Assembly: GCA_947396885.1 (NCBI GenBank)
Contig: OX377205.1
Span: 20,943,407 to 21,007,406 of the forward strand
Source: Heligmosomoides polygyrus polygyrus
Lineage: Eukaryota > Nematoda > Chromadorea > Rhabditida > Heligmosomidae
DNA: 64,000 nucleotides
Reading direction: 5' to 3'
The position numbers were made by a program, and so were the translations under genes. Below the pieces are notes generated by a model. It was given only the letters and a program-made list of their open reading frames with translations. It was not told the origin of the DNA and made no database searches. Of the stretch, positions 1-11,186 are shown one piece after another. Within the stretch, counting starts at the first letter, position 1. Every line of letters starts with the position of its first letter.

Positions 1-8
1 GTTTGACA

Positions 9-300
9 TCAGTGATACACAGACACAAAGTTCCTGGAACATAAGCACTGGTCACAATACGAGCAGCGCATAAAGGCTGCTGGCTCCTCACAGTTTGCTT
101 CCATATATGGACAAATGAGATCGGCTCCATAGGCGAAATCCAATTGAAGACGTTCCCTTTCCTCTGAAACAAGAGTTCCAGCCGAAAACGTTATCATATG
201 CCCACTGCTTGCCAGCCTTTCCACGTCTATCAGTTCATTTTGCGGATCCCAACCTTCTCCTGGTTTTCCACCACTTTCAGCCGTTCGTCTTCGTTAACTT
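9..300 (-). CDS. possible Cys-rich coding remnant (unrecognised)
   Basis: An open frame on the minus strand runs from about 300 to a stop near 9. It is open without a clear start and ends in a cysteine-rich tail with two CxxC pairs (CSYCDQC then LC). I do not recognise the family. Similar Cys-rich tails occur in nematode transposon-derived proteins, so a decayed element is as likely as a real terminal exon. No splice signals were established. Confidence 0.2.
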
Positions 301-900
301 CAAGTTGACGTGCTTCGAAGTCCTTGTGTATGCTAGCCATCCGTTCGGTTAGGTTGGTGTCATTCCCATGAAGGCTGCTTATCTAAAGGTGGACCACACT
401 TCAGCATGAGCAAGTGGATCACCACTCGAGCATCGGCGACTTTGTTGGTGTTAGGTTTTAGAGAACCTCCAGCACACCTCTGATTTCCAGATGACAGGCA
501 AAGATGAGAGAACGAGTGTATTGATGCCGTTTAGGTCAATTTCCGGGATCCACAGACTTTCTCGTTTTAACCACATGTGACGTCACGTCACGGTTTCCTT
601 TGAATCCGAGCAGGATAGTTTTACCCGAGGTCATTGGCCGATGTATAGAAACAGACTGAGAGGAGCCTGCAGCATTTATACCCTGCCCATTGTGTCCAGT
701 GCTGCTTTATGCACGTTGTACCTGTGTATTCACTGGTGTTGAATATTTATGCATCATCCTGTTGAGTACCACAGCATGCAGCTGGAAAGTGCGCGGAAAA
801 CATCTGAAAATGGTATAGACGTCAGAATCCCTCAAACCTCAACCAATTATTTAAAAATCATTTAAAGTTCAATTAAAATTAATAATAAAACAATCAACTA
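301..900. other. no feature recognised
   Basis: About 600 bp without a credible ORF, RNA gene or repeat structure that I can identify. It becomes AT-rich towards 840-910. Confidence 0.4.
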
Positions 901-904
901 AAAT

Positions 905-985
905 CAATTAAAAAGCAGGAATGCAGCAGCGCATGAGGATCGAACCTCCGACCTTCCTCCCATGAAGCATCCTCACTACCCATTG
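905..985 (-). mobile_element. tRNA-like head of a degenerate SINE or tRNA pseudogene
   Basis: On the minus strand there is an A-box-like GAGCGCAATGGGTAG and, about 45 bp on, a B-box GGTTCGATCC, between weakly paired acceptor-like ends AGCAGC and GCTGCT. The T-stem and anticodon stem do not pair properly, so it is not a functional tRNA. It is best read as a Pol III-headed element remnant. Confidence 0.4.
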
Positions 986-1309
986 CGCTCCGAGCTGCTT
1001 GCCGGCAGAGGCATCGCGGTCGTACAAGAACCCAAATTCGTGATGCGCCGTTCAATTGTGACTTCAAGAACCCCCACTCCTTGGGTTTCACGACTAAGCA
1101 AAAATGAAACACATTTTATGCTAATTGAGAGGTGGCGATTATTCCTATTTAATAGGATGACTCCCTCTCCCCGTTCAGATATACGCTATCAGACCCTTCC
1201 CTTGTGAGAGAATTCCCGCCAAATGATTGCAAATCTGCCCGAAAAAGTCAGGTTATCAATGGCGCAGAGTTTGCCAGCAAGGCGCGCTAACCTCCTATTA
1301 TCCGATTTT

Positions 1310-1545
1310 TATCCGATTTTATCCGAATCATTGCGTTTTTCAAAGCCCCGGATCTTCGGATGATTCAGATGAGAGCAATTTTGAAAACCCCGGATCTTCG
1401 GATGATTCAGATGAGGACAATTTTAGAAACCCCGGATCTTCGGATGATTCAGATGAGGGCAATTTTCGACCGAGCCGGATTTCGGATAATCCGAAACCGG
1501 ATAAATCCGGCCGGATATCCGAAAATGCATGATTCGGATCCCATG
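1310..1545 (+). repeat. 42-bp tandem repeat element, copy 1
   Basis: Three near-identical 42-bp units (CCCCGGATCTTCGGATGATT at the start of each) run from about 1346 to 1478, flanked by degenerate GGATAATCCG/ATCCGAAAAT sequence and ending in GATTCGGATCCCATG. Because 42 is a multiple of three, the array stays open and would encode 14-residue acidic repeats with a DDSDE core. A diverged element of the same design lies at 17929-18148, and a decayed inverted one at about 39400-39648. Confidence 0.75.
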
Positions 1546-1647
1546 TCTAGCGTATAACTGCTTTCTTGACGAGAAAATTACGTGGCTGCTCATTTCTGGG
1601 TTCCCTCAGGGACTGTTTAGTTGTGGTTCAAAATTTTTTAAACTGGT

Positions 1648-3430
1648 CATAGAATAACGAAATTTCTGTTCGATATGGATGTCAGCAATGGCAAGCTAAA
1701 AGGACGCATTTTTCTCTCTAAACTCCGGTGTAGTGGGCAGCACCCACTAAGTAAACAACACAACATTCAACGTAAATGCAATGGAATGTTGTGTTGTTCA
1801 CGTATTGGGTGCATGGCCTGGTCTCCAGTCGAGGCGCATTACCGCTTTCTCTTACTTTAAAACTAGATTGCATTGTAGAATTTGATGGTAGCTAGGGAGC
1901 TAGTGACTGTAAAGTATTGTGTAGTCTGAAAGTGTATTCGAAGTACATCGTTAATAACACAGAATGGCAGAATGTATGGCGCAATTCAAAGAGGTATTGA
2001 TAGGCGCCAATGTTTACTCATAGCATGGAGCCAAGGAAAAGGTGAATGGTTAGCCACGTTTACCGGTTTGGCTCCAGTTCGTTTCCATTTTTATGTCGAT
2101 CAAGTGTTCCCACCTACATCTGAAGACAATGTGTTTCCCATGTGTTTGGAGCATTCGAGGATGCTTTGAAGTTTTTAAGACCAAATTTACGATTAAAATG
2201 ACTACTTAGACGTTTCGGATGCAAGCTGATATGTAATAGTCTCGGTTAGATGCGCCCACAGTTACTGCAGAGGACCAGAGTGCAGTTTTTGGATATGCAA
2301 TACTGCCTCGTAATCGAATCCATACGATGCGCATACATGGTCCTTTACAGTGTCACATCGAAGTCAAGTGAATGGCGCACACCGGACGGCGATTACTCAA
2401 ATGTTAAATTCAACGCTGTTTATTTCTACACGTCTCTTTCACCCTTCCTGTATGACTTCTAAACAAAAGGTGGAGCAGAGAGCGAAATATTTGAACACAC
2501 GCCCTTTCTTCTGGGTATAGTCTTCATCAGATTTCTGTCGCGTTCAGGTGGTCTTCATTAGATTTCCTTTATTGATTTCAAAATCCCCTTTTACGGGTTT
2601 CTTTGAAGAGTTATTCTGTAGTTCATTTATAAAGACCGCTATAAAACCTTATGTGGCAAGGAAGAAAAATCTAAAGGCATTTGGAGACAAATCGGACGTC
2701 TGTAGGAGAAATATGTGAAAAAAGCTCTAAAGTGAAGATTTGGCCTTTGATAACCATTCTGCATGAGTTGTGCTGCTTTCATATTTCTGTAAACTCTTAG
2801 CACAGCTGAAATATGTAAGTGGATTGATCTTGAATGAACTCAAAATTAACATTTAGTAAGCGTTTGTTAAGCAAAAGTCTGGAGTGCTATGTACTGAACC
2901 GTATTTGTTGAAGGGATATAAGGTTAGGTTAAGTTTGTAGAAGGGATATAAGGTTAAAGATAGGTGTGGGATCGCTGATTCTAGCATAGAAATGCTGAGA
3001 GCCTCGAATACGTGACTAAAAGTGATTTGCAAAAGTTCGATCAGGATGAGATTCGAACTCACGCGGGGAAACCCCAATGGATTAGCAGTCCATCGCCTTA
3101 ACCACTCGGCCACCTGATCACGACGTGGGGTGCCGTGGTAATCGCTGAATAGCGCGCCGCCGTGCGATGACTCTCGCAGAGTGGCACTAGAGTCGAACAC
3201 TGATAGCCTCTGACATGGCTGACAGACGATAACGCCGGGTTGAGAAACTAAAGAAGTCTAGGGAATGGTTGCGTCATCGTGGGTGAGGATTAGGTGTGGA
3301 GTTGGAAGTAGATTTATTCGAGAGAGCAGACTAGAGTAGAGAATCTCTCAATCTGTTGAATCTTTCGAGTGTTTCTGGAAAATTTTTAAGGCCAAAATTA
3401 CGAATAAAATGACTACCTAGACGTTTCGGA
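1648..3430 (+). repeat. segmental direct duplication, left copy
   Basis: This stretch matches 61984-64000 in the same orientation, including the tRNA-Ser gene and flanks. Identity is patchy: the part equivalent to about 2345-2560 is essentially identical in both copies, while 1675-2340 and 2600-3000 carry many substitutions and small indels. The left copy lacks the SINE that interrupts the right copy. A motif around 2169-2215 recurs at 3380-3435, so the segment also has an internal direct repeat. It sits just upstream of the C-terminal MAD3 exons. Confidence 0.9.
3038..3119 (-). tRNA. tRNA-Ser(GCT)
   Basis: An 82-nt class II tRNA on the minus strand. The acceptor arms GATCAGG/CCTGATC pair over 7 bp with a G discriminator. 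The A-box is TGGCCGAGTGG and the T-loop B-box GAGTTCGAATC. The anticodon loop reads CTGCTAA, giving anticodon GCT (serine AGC/AGT codons). The variable arm is long, as expected for serine. The sequence is identical in type to the copy at 63633-63714, and both lie inside the duplicated segment. Confidence 0.95.
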
Positions 3431-3434
3431 TGCA

Positions 3435-5180
3435 AGCTGTTCTCCAACAAAGCTTCCTGTGCTCGTCTGTTCTCAAAGTTCGTAGTTTTTACGGGGTTAC
3501 ATTGCGGTAATGAGCCTTTTCGTGCGACTATTTCTGCACAAGTTCGTAGAATCTCATACGTAACTGGAGTTACGTTGTTTGGAAGCCGATTGATGTGAGT
3601 GGGATCATCCGATGGTTGTTAGCACAGGATTATTCGAGCCATTCTGGCGTCGTCAACAAGCTGTGTACACAACATCCGCATTACTTTTTTCGGGCTTGCA
3701 GGATCTCCGAGGTGTCATTGATTGTTCTTGATAAGTCGAGCATTGAAGTTTTCCCATTGGCATTTCAGAACCGATTCTATTGCCTATATCTTGTTGAAGT
3801 ACTGTTTGGGTTCATTTTTACGGTAGCCTTGAACACTTCTTGTTTGACGTCCAGTCCATTAGTGTGTTATGCATCGGTTTACTGTGATCCTTTTTCTCTC
3901 TTGTGTGAAAGACATACGCACACAACTGTTTCAGATTTGTTCCCATTTTTTAAGAGTTATATAAGGGTAGTTATTTCACGAAGAGGTGCAGGTGCATTTA
4001 CTTAGACACCTACAACCCTAGAGGAAAAGTTTTCCCTTCGACGACTGTTTCGATCAAACAGGTTTACTATAGTGGATTGAAAGGTTGGTATGCCATTCTG
4101 ACGTCAAGACGGGCGTTTTTAAATCTAATTGGAAGGAAGGAAACAAGCAAGCAATCAGTCATTTAGTGTATTTAAATAAAAGAACGTGCTATGTCCTCGA
4201 CTGGATCGTCGCGATCTTTATTTGAGTGATAGTGAAAGTGCCGCTTGAAAGCGAGATACCTGTATTTATAACAAACCGTTTACGTTCCTACTATCACTCC
4301 ACTCAAGCAGAAGTTTTGCTATCAATCGAGTAAAAGTCGCGACTATCTAGTCGTTTGCACGGGGCGATCTCTTCTTTAAGTGCAATAAATAAATTGCATT
4401 CTTCCTGCTTTTCAAAACAAAACACAATTCATTATTTTTCCTTAAACAATTAAATTTACATGAAATTTCAAACAGTGTATTCACTTATTAGGACAGATGA
4501 ATTTTAAAAAAACTTCAAAGAAAATCACACTAAATTTTTCCTTGAACAAAGATTATTCTAAACGTCTATACAGTCTCGGTTTTAATGTGAAAAGGCCAGT
4601 TTTGATTTGGGAGATGTTCGGTTTGATTTCAAAAGCTTCAAGGTTCCTTGGAAGATGTTCAGTGTCATAATGAAGTGACCAAATTCATGTGAAGATAGTA
4701 TATATGTTGATAGTGATAAAATGAATAGCATTTGTATCTAAATGAAAGTTTTTTTTCGGACTGCTAGGCTCTAAGTTGACCGCCGAGTAATTGAGTAGGG
4801 TCGAGTAGTCGAGTGTTAGTATTCTATATATGCGCACTATTTCATTTAATAATGGTCAGATGTGATGTTTTTGCTGTCGGGTTTCAAAATTGACACGCAA
4901 ATGTATGAATCGGTTTTCAAAACAAGCATCAAAATTACGGTTGACTATGCGAGTCACAACTCCTTGCAAACCAGAGTACATCCAAGTTGCCTCATCGATA
5001 TTCCGTAGAAGTAAACGCATGACGCGTCGCAGAAAGGAATTGATTATAGCACACCTGTCTTCTCTATTTCGTCTTTTGACGTTAGTCGGCTGATCCCCGA
5101 AATCCGCTACATCACGTGTAAGTTTTCAGGTCTCGTGATACGAAATCTGCTTTTCCTCGTCGACTTTGATGCCACTTCTT
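3435..5180. other. non-coding stretch (probable MAD3 intron) with R repeat
   Basis: No credible exon was found. If the MAD3 halves belong together this is intron sequence. A 136-codon open frame at 3595-4005 has no recognisable domain or splice context and was not accepted. The stretch 4170-4690 is a dispersed-repeat copy, listed separately. Confidence 0.45.
4170..4690 (+). repeat. dispersed repeat R, + copy
   Basis: An AT-rich dispersed repeat recognised by a block resembling CAGTGTGTTCACTTATTGG, followed by TTGAACAAA..ATTATTCTA and then GATTTGGAAGATGTTC-like and GGTGTCCAATTTGA-like blocks. About a dozen copies in both orientations occur in this window. No coding capacity is seen. Confidence 0.6.
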
Positions 5181-5184
5181 ACAG

Positions 5185-7613
5185 CTATCGAAGATTCGAT
5201 GGAAGCGCCAGTGGTTCGTCTCCCTTGTATCGTCGGCGAACAGGGCAGCAGCAAACTGGACAGAGGTCAGGTGCAGAAGAAGCCAGTGAACAATGGAGTG
5301 CCAGCGTTTCAGGTGAAACTACTGCCACTGGGGTTTCTTAGGATTGCCCTTGTATCAACGTGGGTTTGGTGTAACTGTGTGCCCGGCTAAGCGTATCTAA
5401 TAACTCGAAAATTATTCACAATCGTTTTTGTATCCACAGAGAGCATAATTGCGGGCCGTTTCTTTCAAACCTCATATTCTCAGTGTTTTGAATGATGTAG
5501 TGGTTCAGAAGGTGTAGCTTAGCAATGATATTTTGTGTGTGAAGAGGTTTGCTGAATCAAGACGAACGTTTTCAGGTGTTCGAAGACGATGGCGATAACG
5601 CTGACCACTATCTAGAGGACATCTTCGAGATGGACAACCACATAGAGCGCTTCTCACTCAACGACCACGACGCGGAGAAGTGGAAAGCGAGCAAGGTGAG
5701 GACTCCGGTTTACTCACAGAGGAAGGTCAGTGAGCTAGGGCGGGAGATTCTGAACGAGATCTACATGGTCTCCAGGATATCATAGAACTGTTTCGTTTTC
5801 GCCGAATATCCAGGGGTAGTCCAAAAATGGCAAGGGAGCGGTATCACTTCAGTGCGGGTCGACAAGGGAGAAGTGATACCTGCAGTGACCTTGTCGTACT
5901 CAGAGTTTGGCCTACAACGGTTTGGAGCTTCAGTTATAGTTAGATCATTGCAATCTGATAACTTCCTAGGTTTCCTGAAAGAAGGTGCAGGGTACATTCA
6001 AATGATTCATTCATAACGATTGCTACAGCGACTGGATGTTCGAGTGGATAGCGATGCGGACTTGCGGGAGAAGTATTGAGGTTCGATCCAGAGATGGGAC
6101 TGCGGTTTGCTAGAAGTCTCTTTCCATTTTTGCAAACGAATTGGCATTTTGGCCTCGGTGGAGTACAGTATTATTGGGTAGTGATAACGGTGACGAGGTG
6201 GTAACCACCTGGTACCCTACCGAAACCAAATGTACTCTTCATTGCAAAAATGGGAAGAGTCCTCTAGCAGACCGCAGGCCCATATCCGCAATCGAAGCCT
6301 TGACCCCCTCCCGCAGGTCCGCATCGCTATCCACTCGCCCATCCTGTCGCTGATGAAGCCATTGCGAGTGAATCATCTAAATGTACCCCGCAACTTCTCT
6401 TCTTGGAAACCTAGGAAAATATCAGTTTGCAATGATCGAAATCTAGTTGAAGCTCCAAACCTTTTGTAGGTCGATTTCTAAGCACGGCAAGGTCACTCTT
6501 GGTGTCACTTCTCCCTTATCGACCCGCAATGAAGTGGTACCGTTCCTTTGCCATTTTTGGATCACCCAGGGCCATTTAGCAAAATGAAACTCTGTTCTGT
6601 GATCCTCGTCCGATCCCCTACAAGACCGTATAGGTTCCCTTCAGGTCTATGGACCGAGCTCACTGACCCTCTTATCAGAGACGCTGTAGATAGGAAGGGC
6701 AAGACAATTCTCTGCATTCTGACGTGGGTGGAGGATGAGAACATTACTAACAGGCTTGAGCGTCCAATATAATCATTTATAAGAGCGGTTGCATTCGGGT
6801 TGGCCCTATCTCTAACACGATATCCAAACTGCACCTCGCCCAAATTTTAACGGGTCCTGGTTTCGTAGCATCGTATTGGAGTATGTCCAGTAAAATCGTT
6901 TAATTCTCCACCAGTATGTACTTGTTTTCAGGTGCCCTTGAAGAAGCTGGCAAACTGTGTGAGCACGTTCACCGTGTGGCAGGACGACGAGGCCAACAAG
7001 GAGAACGTGGATCCACAAAACGGCAAAGCCGCCAAGAAGCCGATCCTCAAGCTGCACAAGTTCCTCATCAGAGACATGTCGATAGAGGTCTGTGCGATGG
7101 CTTCTCTTGGCAGTGTTGTACAGTCACGAAGCCGGAGGTCGGAAAAAAAAATTCTTCCAAATTTCCCACATGAGAATTATTAGTGCTGATCACTACTGTA
7201 GGTAACGGTAGGTATGGTTGATTAGGGGTGGTGGAGTTAGGATCACCAATTTCGTTGAATCCTTGCCTGAAAGGTTTTGCCGCTGATCATCATGAACATA
7301 GGTCCAATTACCTTGATCAGTCAAACCTGCTTACCTAGCGTAAATAGCGGAAGGTTTAAAAACGGATCCAATATTCGTGTTCAGCACCCCAAACGCCTCT
7401 CCCTCCTTAGGCGAATCCTGGCCCAAAATTTTTTCAACCTCTGAGGCTGTGAGAGTAGAGTGGTACTTTTCGTGGTACTCTTCTGTTTACACTCCATGAA
7501 GACAGAGCCTATACCGCTTATTTCAGGAGCACATGGCGAAATTGTTTGAGAGCAGCGAGGACAAGGAGGAGATGAAGAAGGTCGCCAGGAAAATCAACTT
7601 TGACGACGACTAA
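5185..7613 (+). CDS. san-1: MAD3/BubR1-like spindle checkpoint protein, C-terminal half
   Basis: Four exons: 5185-5312, 5576-5695, 6932-7087, 7527-7613 (stop TAA at 7611), all with GT-AG borders and consistent phases. The first exon begins with the last two bases of a codon after a CTTCTTACAG acceptor. Visible motifs are FQVFED (an ABBA motif, Fx[ILV][FYW]x[DE], formed across the first exon junction), FTVWQD (a second ABBA motif), and NKENVDP (a KEN box) four residues later. In BubR1/Mad3 such ABBA-KEN cassettes bind Cdc20 and inhibit APC/C during mitosis. There is no kinase domain, as expected for Mad3/SAN-1. The matching N-terminal exons are at 59174-61164, and the phase fits exactly. If instead the gene starts here, ATG 5199 lies 14 nt after a potential spliced-leader acceptor and would give 158 residues. 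Intron 2 contains a large foldback element. Confidence 0.8.
5808..6572. mobile_element. foldback element in MAD3 intron with tRNA-like boxes
   Basis: Two inverted arms of roughly 300-350 bp: CCAAAAATGGCAAGGGAGCG at about 5820 is mirrored by CTTTGCCATTTTTGG at about 6547, and the similarity continues inwards. Each arm contains a tRNA-like head (GAGTGGATAGCGATGCGG near 6045 and its complement near 6320) with a B-box GGTTCGATCC near 6083. The whole element sits in the intron between exons 5576-5695 and 6932-7087. No transposase is present, so it is non-autonomous. Confidence 0.7.
7340..7440 (+). repeat. fragment of the 'ATTCGTGATCAGCACCCC' repeat
   Basis: A short block around TTCGTGTTCAGCACCCCAAA recurs at 43760-44115, 47320-47370 and 57170-57700. 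It is a dispersed repeat fragment inside the last MAD3 intron. Confidence 0.4.
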
Positions 7614-8103
7614 CCGGCGTGCTCAGAGCAATACTGGTCTCGAAGGGGTCTCATCGATCAGCAGCATCTCGACACAAGATTTGTTCTATGCTATTTCCAA
7701 ACTAATCCGCCTAAGTAAGCAGCGTTTATAGTTTGGTCGCTAGTGGCGCGGTAACTCATAGTCAGATATCGATGCGTTGCGTTGCCTAATCGATACGAGT
7801 GGTTCCGTCACTGTCGCGTCGTGCGTTCATTGTATCATTTGAGTGTAGAAGTCGCTCTAGAGAGACTAATTCCAAGTTCCCATATGTGTAGCCCGAGAGT
7901 AGTTCCCGTTGTGTATGTGTCATTTATTCTGCTGTATATTCTATTGCTATTCATTGGCTCAGTTATCCTCTGCTGGTATCGCTTATATCTAACACGGACT
8001 GCCTGAATACGAAGTTTAGCTGTACATAGATCGTCTGATTTAGCATTCCCATAGTATTATCCACTGTTCATCGATTGTCAGCCTATTGTGTAATGCAGTT
8101 GTT

Positions 8104-8109
8104 AATAAA
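8104..8109 (+). other. candidate poly(A) signal for the left MAD3 gene
   Basis: AATAAA lies about 490 nt after the stop at 7611-7613, in sequence without other features. It is plausible but unproven as the 3' end signal. Confidence 0.35.
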
Positions 8110-8216
8110 TCTGATGAAGAACCAAGTTTAATGCGGTGTTGAGGAAGTTGAACTAAAAGGATTGTTGTAGAGTATTCTCATGTTCAGCTCTGAGATCTAG
8201 GTGAGAATGATTTCTA

Positions 8217-9263
8217 TTAGGTTGTCCCATAAGTCCCCGCCGTTTTTTTTTTTTCAACGATTCACTTCGGATTTCGCCGGCGGTCTCTTGCATAGCGCTG
8301 CATAGCCTTCGAAAGAGAATGATTTGCTCTATCAGAGCATGTATCGCATTTCTTTCTTCATCATGAATTTTGTCAATTTTTAGGTCGTTGAAGTGAAAAG
8401 TGAAAAAGTAGTCACTTGCGCACTTGTTCTCTCCGCTTAGCTTTGGAATTTTTTAGCGCAGTTTTTATAGCACTTGGAAGACAATGTTCTGTACTAGAAG
8501 AATATGTGTTAGTGCTATTTGCTCATTTGTCCTTTATTGATTTTTAGGTCATCAAATTGGGACGTCCGAAGGAGGATGGTTATTTTTGCCGACAGCTCCT
8601 GCTCTGTGGTTGGACTTTTTGGGTTGGTGTTATATGTTGTTCGAAAGAGAATGTCTTGCTCTATAAGAATATGTGTCGCGTTTATTGATTTCTATTGAAT
8701 ATCAACAAAATGCCAAAAAGAGAAAAATCGTCTTCACCAACAACTCCTTCTCCTTCTTCAGTTGTTGATATTCGACAGAAATCAGCGTGAGCCAATAAGC
8801 GCGACACAAATTCTTACTGAGCAAGACATCCTCTTCCAAACGACATATGACAACAAGCAAAAAAGTCCAACCACAGAACCGGAGTTTTGGTAAAAATTCG
8901 GACGGAAAAGTCGGAATTCCCAATTTGATGGACTAAAAATCAATAAAGGGCAAGTGAGAAAATAGGACCAACACATACTCTTGTAGTACAGAACATTGCC
9001 TTCCAAGTGCTATAAAAAACTGCTTAAAAATTACAAACCTAAGCGGAGAGAACAAGTGCGCAAATGGCTACTTTTTCAGTTTTTCACTTTTCAATTCAAC
9101 GACCTAAAAATTGACAAAATTCATGATGAAAAAAGAAATGCAATACACGTTCTGATAAAGCAAACATTCTCTTTCGAAAGCCATGCAGCGCTATGCAAGA
9201 GACCGCCGGCGAAATCTGCAGTGAATCGTTGAAAAAAACGGCGGGACTTATGGGACAACCTAA
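8217..9263. mobile_element. palindromic mariner-type element
   Basis: A 1047-bp element flanked by TA dinucleotides, with ends TTAGGTTGTCCCATAAGTCC, followed by CCGCCG and a poly-T run, exactly inverted at the right end. The two halves are complementary over nearly 500 bp each (for example GCACTTGTTCTCTCCGCTTA near 8430 against its complement near 9040), with the fold centre near 8740. The ends are typical of mariner elements, but no transposase remains. A transcript would form a very long hairpin. Confidence 0.8.
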
Positions 9264-9399
9264 TAATATGATGCCGAAGTAAACTCGCGTAATGTTACTT
9301 CTCGTTCAAGGTTTTCAACCGAAACGCACTTTTAATTTTAATTTTTTTATTCATGTACAAAAGAAGTAACGAACTACATCATAACTGGCCTGCCATCGT

Positions 9400-9860
9400 G
9401 ATATATGCCGTTTTCACATCAAATTGGAGACACTTTTTACGTCGAATTGGACACTCTTCTAGCTAGCCGAAGATTTGAAATCAAAGCGAATACTTCCAAA
9501 CTGATCTACATTAAACTTGGAACTCCAAAAAGGTTAGAATAATTTTTTGCTCAAGGAAAATCTCTGTATAACACTGAAGTCCTCCAGCCAGTAAATGAAC
9601 ACGCTTGGAATTTTATAAAATTTTTATTTCCTGACGAAAAATAATGCTTTAAAGCTTGTTTTCAAGGGCAGGAAGGTGGCCATTTTTTAGTGCTAAAAAA
9701 GCGATGGCGCCACGCCCTCTTCTAAGATGTCGCGACTTTTTCATTCGATTAATAGCAGAATTTCTGTTTGCTTGGAGTTGTGGACACCTGTTAACGATAC
9801 TACAAAAACAACTGCAAAGAAAACACACATTCTCATTTTGTAAGTTTATTTATTTATTTA
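9400..9860 (-). repeat. dispersed repeat R, - copy
   Basis: Contains the inverted R blocks (AAATTGGAGACACTTTT, CTCAAGG..., CCAGTAAATGAACACGCTTG). It has no coding content. Confidence 0.5.
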
Positions 9861-9952
9861 TTTATCCGTATGAACGGATGCAGTTCTGGAACATCGATAA
9901 TGTCGTCGGATACGGTGTTAGCCACCGATATATATAGCGAGAGATGGTAGAA

Positions 9953-10032
9953 CATATAAATATGTATATATATATATATAAAAATATATATATATAAAGA
10001 TATATATATAAAGATATATATACATATATATA
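9953..10032. repeat. TA-rich microsatellite
   Basis: Alternating TA/TATATA runs of about 80 bp with AAA/AGA interruptions. Confidence 0.85.
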
Positions 10033-10247
10033 TGTAGTAGTTCGCAGAGTGTAGTAGTTCACAAGGAGAATACAGACGGTAGCACTCAGTATATAACAGA
10101 GCCAGCATGTAATGGACACAGTAGACAACTTAAGTGCTGCAATATACTTTATTTTAGAGGTAAGTAAAAATCGGAAAGCAAAAAAGACTTAATCATGAAT
10201 AATCCAGATATAGATATATAGAGAGTAGTATGTAGTGTCAGTAGTAA

Positions 10248-10248
10248 G

Positions 10249-10295
<47 letters not shown>
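10248..10295. repeat. (GTT)n microsatellite
   Basis: About 16 uninterrupted GTT units. Confidence 0.9.
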
Positions 10296-10409
10296 AGTAA
10301 GTTCATGTAAGCGGCATTACACTATCAATGAATAGCGGTTGCAGCGAACGTTTCGAGTGCATGGCACAACCTGGTCTTTTGATGCGCCACATGCATGCTC
10401 TTTTATGTG

Positions 10410-10690
10410 CTTTTAGGCGAATTTTAATTTATTATTTTTCTCCTAAAATAAAAATTTTATAAAATTATTACACTTGTTGGGACAGGTAGACTAAAAAGCT
10501 TCAACGAATGTTATAACGAATTTTTCTCGAACAAAAAATGTTCTAGCCATTCCGGAGAGTCTGTAGTTTAACCAGCCTGAAGGTCATTTCGATTTGGAAG
10601 AGCCTGCCTTGATTTCAAAAGTCTTAGGTTTAGACCTAGAAGAGAAAATTTTAGAATCCTCCAATTCGACTAGAAAATGATACAAATACA
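10410..10690 (+). repeat. dispersed repeat R, + copy
   Basis: Carries the R landmarks: ACACTTGTTGGGACAG, TCTCGAACAAAAAATGTTCTAG, GATTTGGAAGAGCCTG and a CCAATTCGACTAGAAAATG end. Confidence 0.5.
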
Positions 10691-10741
10691 ACACCTTTCG
10701 TATTTTTGGCCCCGTCATCGTGCCTTTGATTTAATCTTTGA

Positions 10742-11185
10742 TTGCTGATGGAAAGGGAATGGTATGATGATTCCATCGCAGTTGCTGACACCCGTTCTCG
10801 CAGTAACATAGGAGCTGTCCCAGTTAAAAAATTCTACACTGAACTAAAGAAACTCGGATTTATCCAAGTGATGGGGAAGGGGACACTTAATCCAGTCTAT
10901 TTGACAACGACGGTAAAACTGAAAATAAACTATTTTGCAAGCACGATACGGCTAGCCTATGAGAGGGTCGTTCTCTGAAAATTCCTAGTCGGGGGAGGCC
11001 GTCATGCCTGCGTGTTTGTTTCGCTTTGTAAACGATGCCCTTCCGACTAGGATACATCCGAAAAGTCTGCCACTTATTTGCTTAGGTAACCCCAAAGTCC
11101 CAGTTCTAGTTCAAACACTTGCAGGTTACCTTGCACCTAAAATTGTAGGTCAGTACAAAAGCATTGCGGAGCTAGCCGTAAATAA
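10742..11185 (+). other. unrecognised open stretch
   Basis: An open frame of 78 codons (10742-10978), followed after a stop by another open stretch in a different frame (to about 11185) with an amino-acid composition that could be coding. There are no domains that I recognise and no convincing splice pairing. It may be an old element or exons of an unknown gene. Confidence 0.2.
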
Positions 11186-11186
11186 T

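Noticed and set aside
905..985. functional tRNA with CAT anticodon
   Set aside because: The anticodon and T stems do not pair; only the promoter boxes remain.
2250..2462. 70-codon frame preserved in both duplicated segments (also 62896-63108)
   Set aside because: The first half differs mainly by amino-acid-changing substitutions, and the second half is identical together with the sequence beyond the stop, so the pattern reflects overall segment identity rather than protein selection.
3595..4005. 136-codon open frame
   Set aside because: No domain, no splice or spliced-leader context; lies in the probable MAD3 intron.
5199..7613. cyclin A or securin identity for the KEN-box protein
   Set aside because: There is no cyclin fold, and the APVVR/ABBA/KEN layout together with phase match to the TPR exons fits Mad3/BubR1 better.
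10248..10295. CRISPR-like or regulatory array
   Set aside because: It is a plain GTT microsatellite; no repeat-spacer structure exists in the window.
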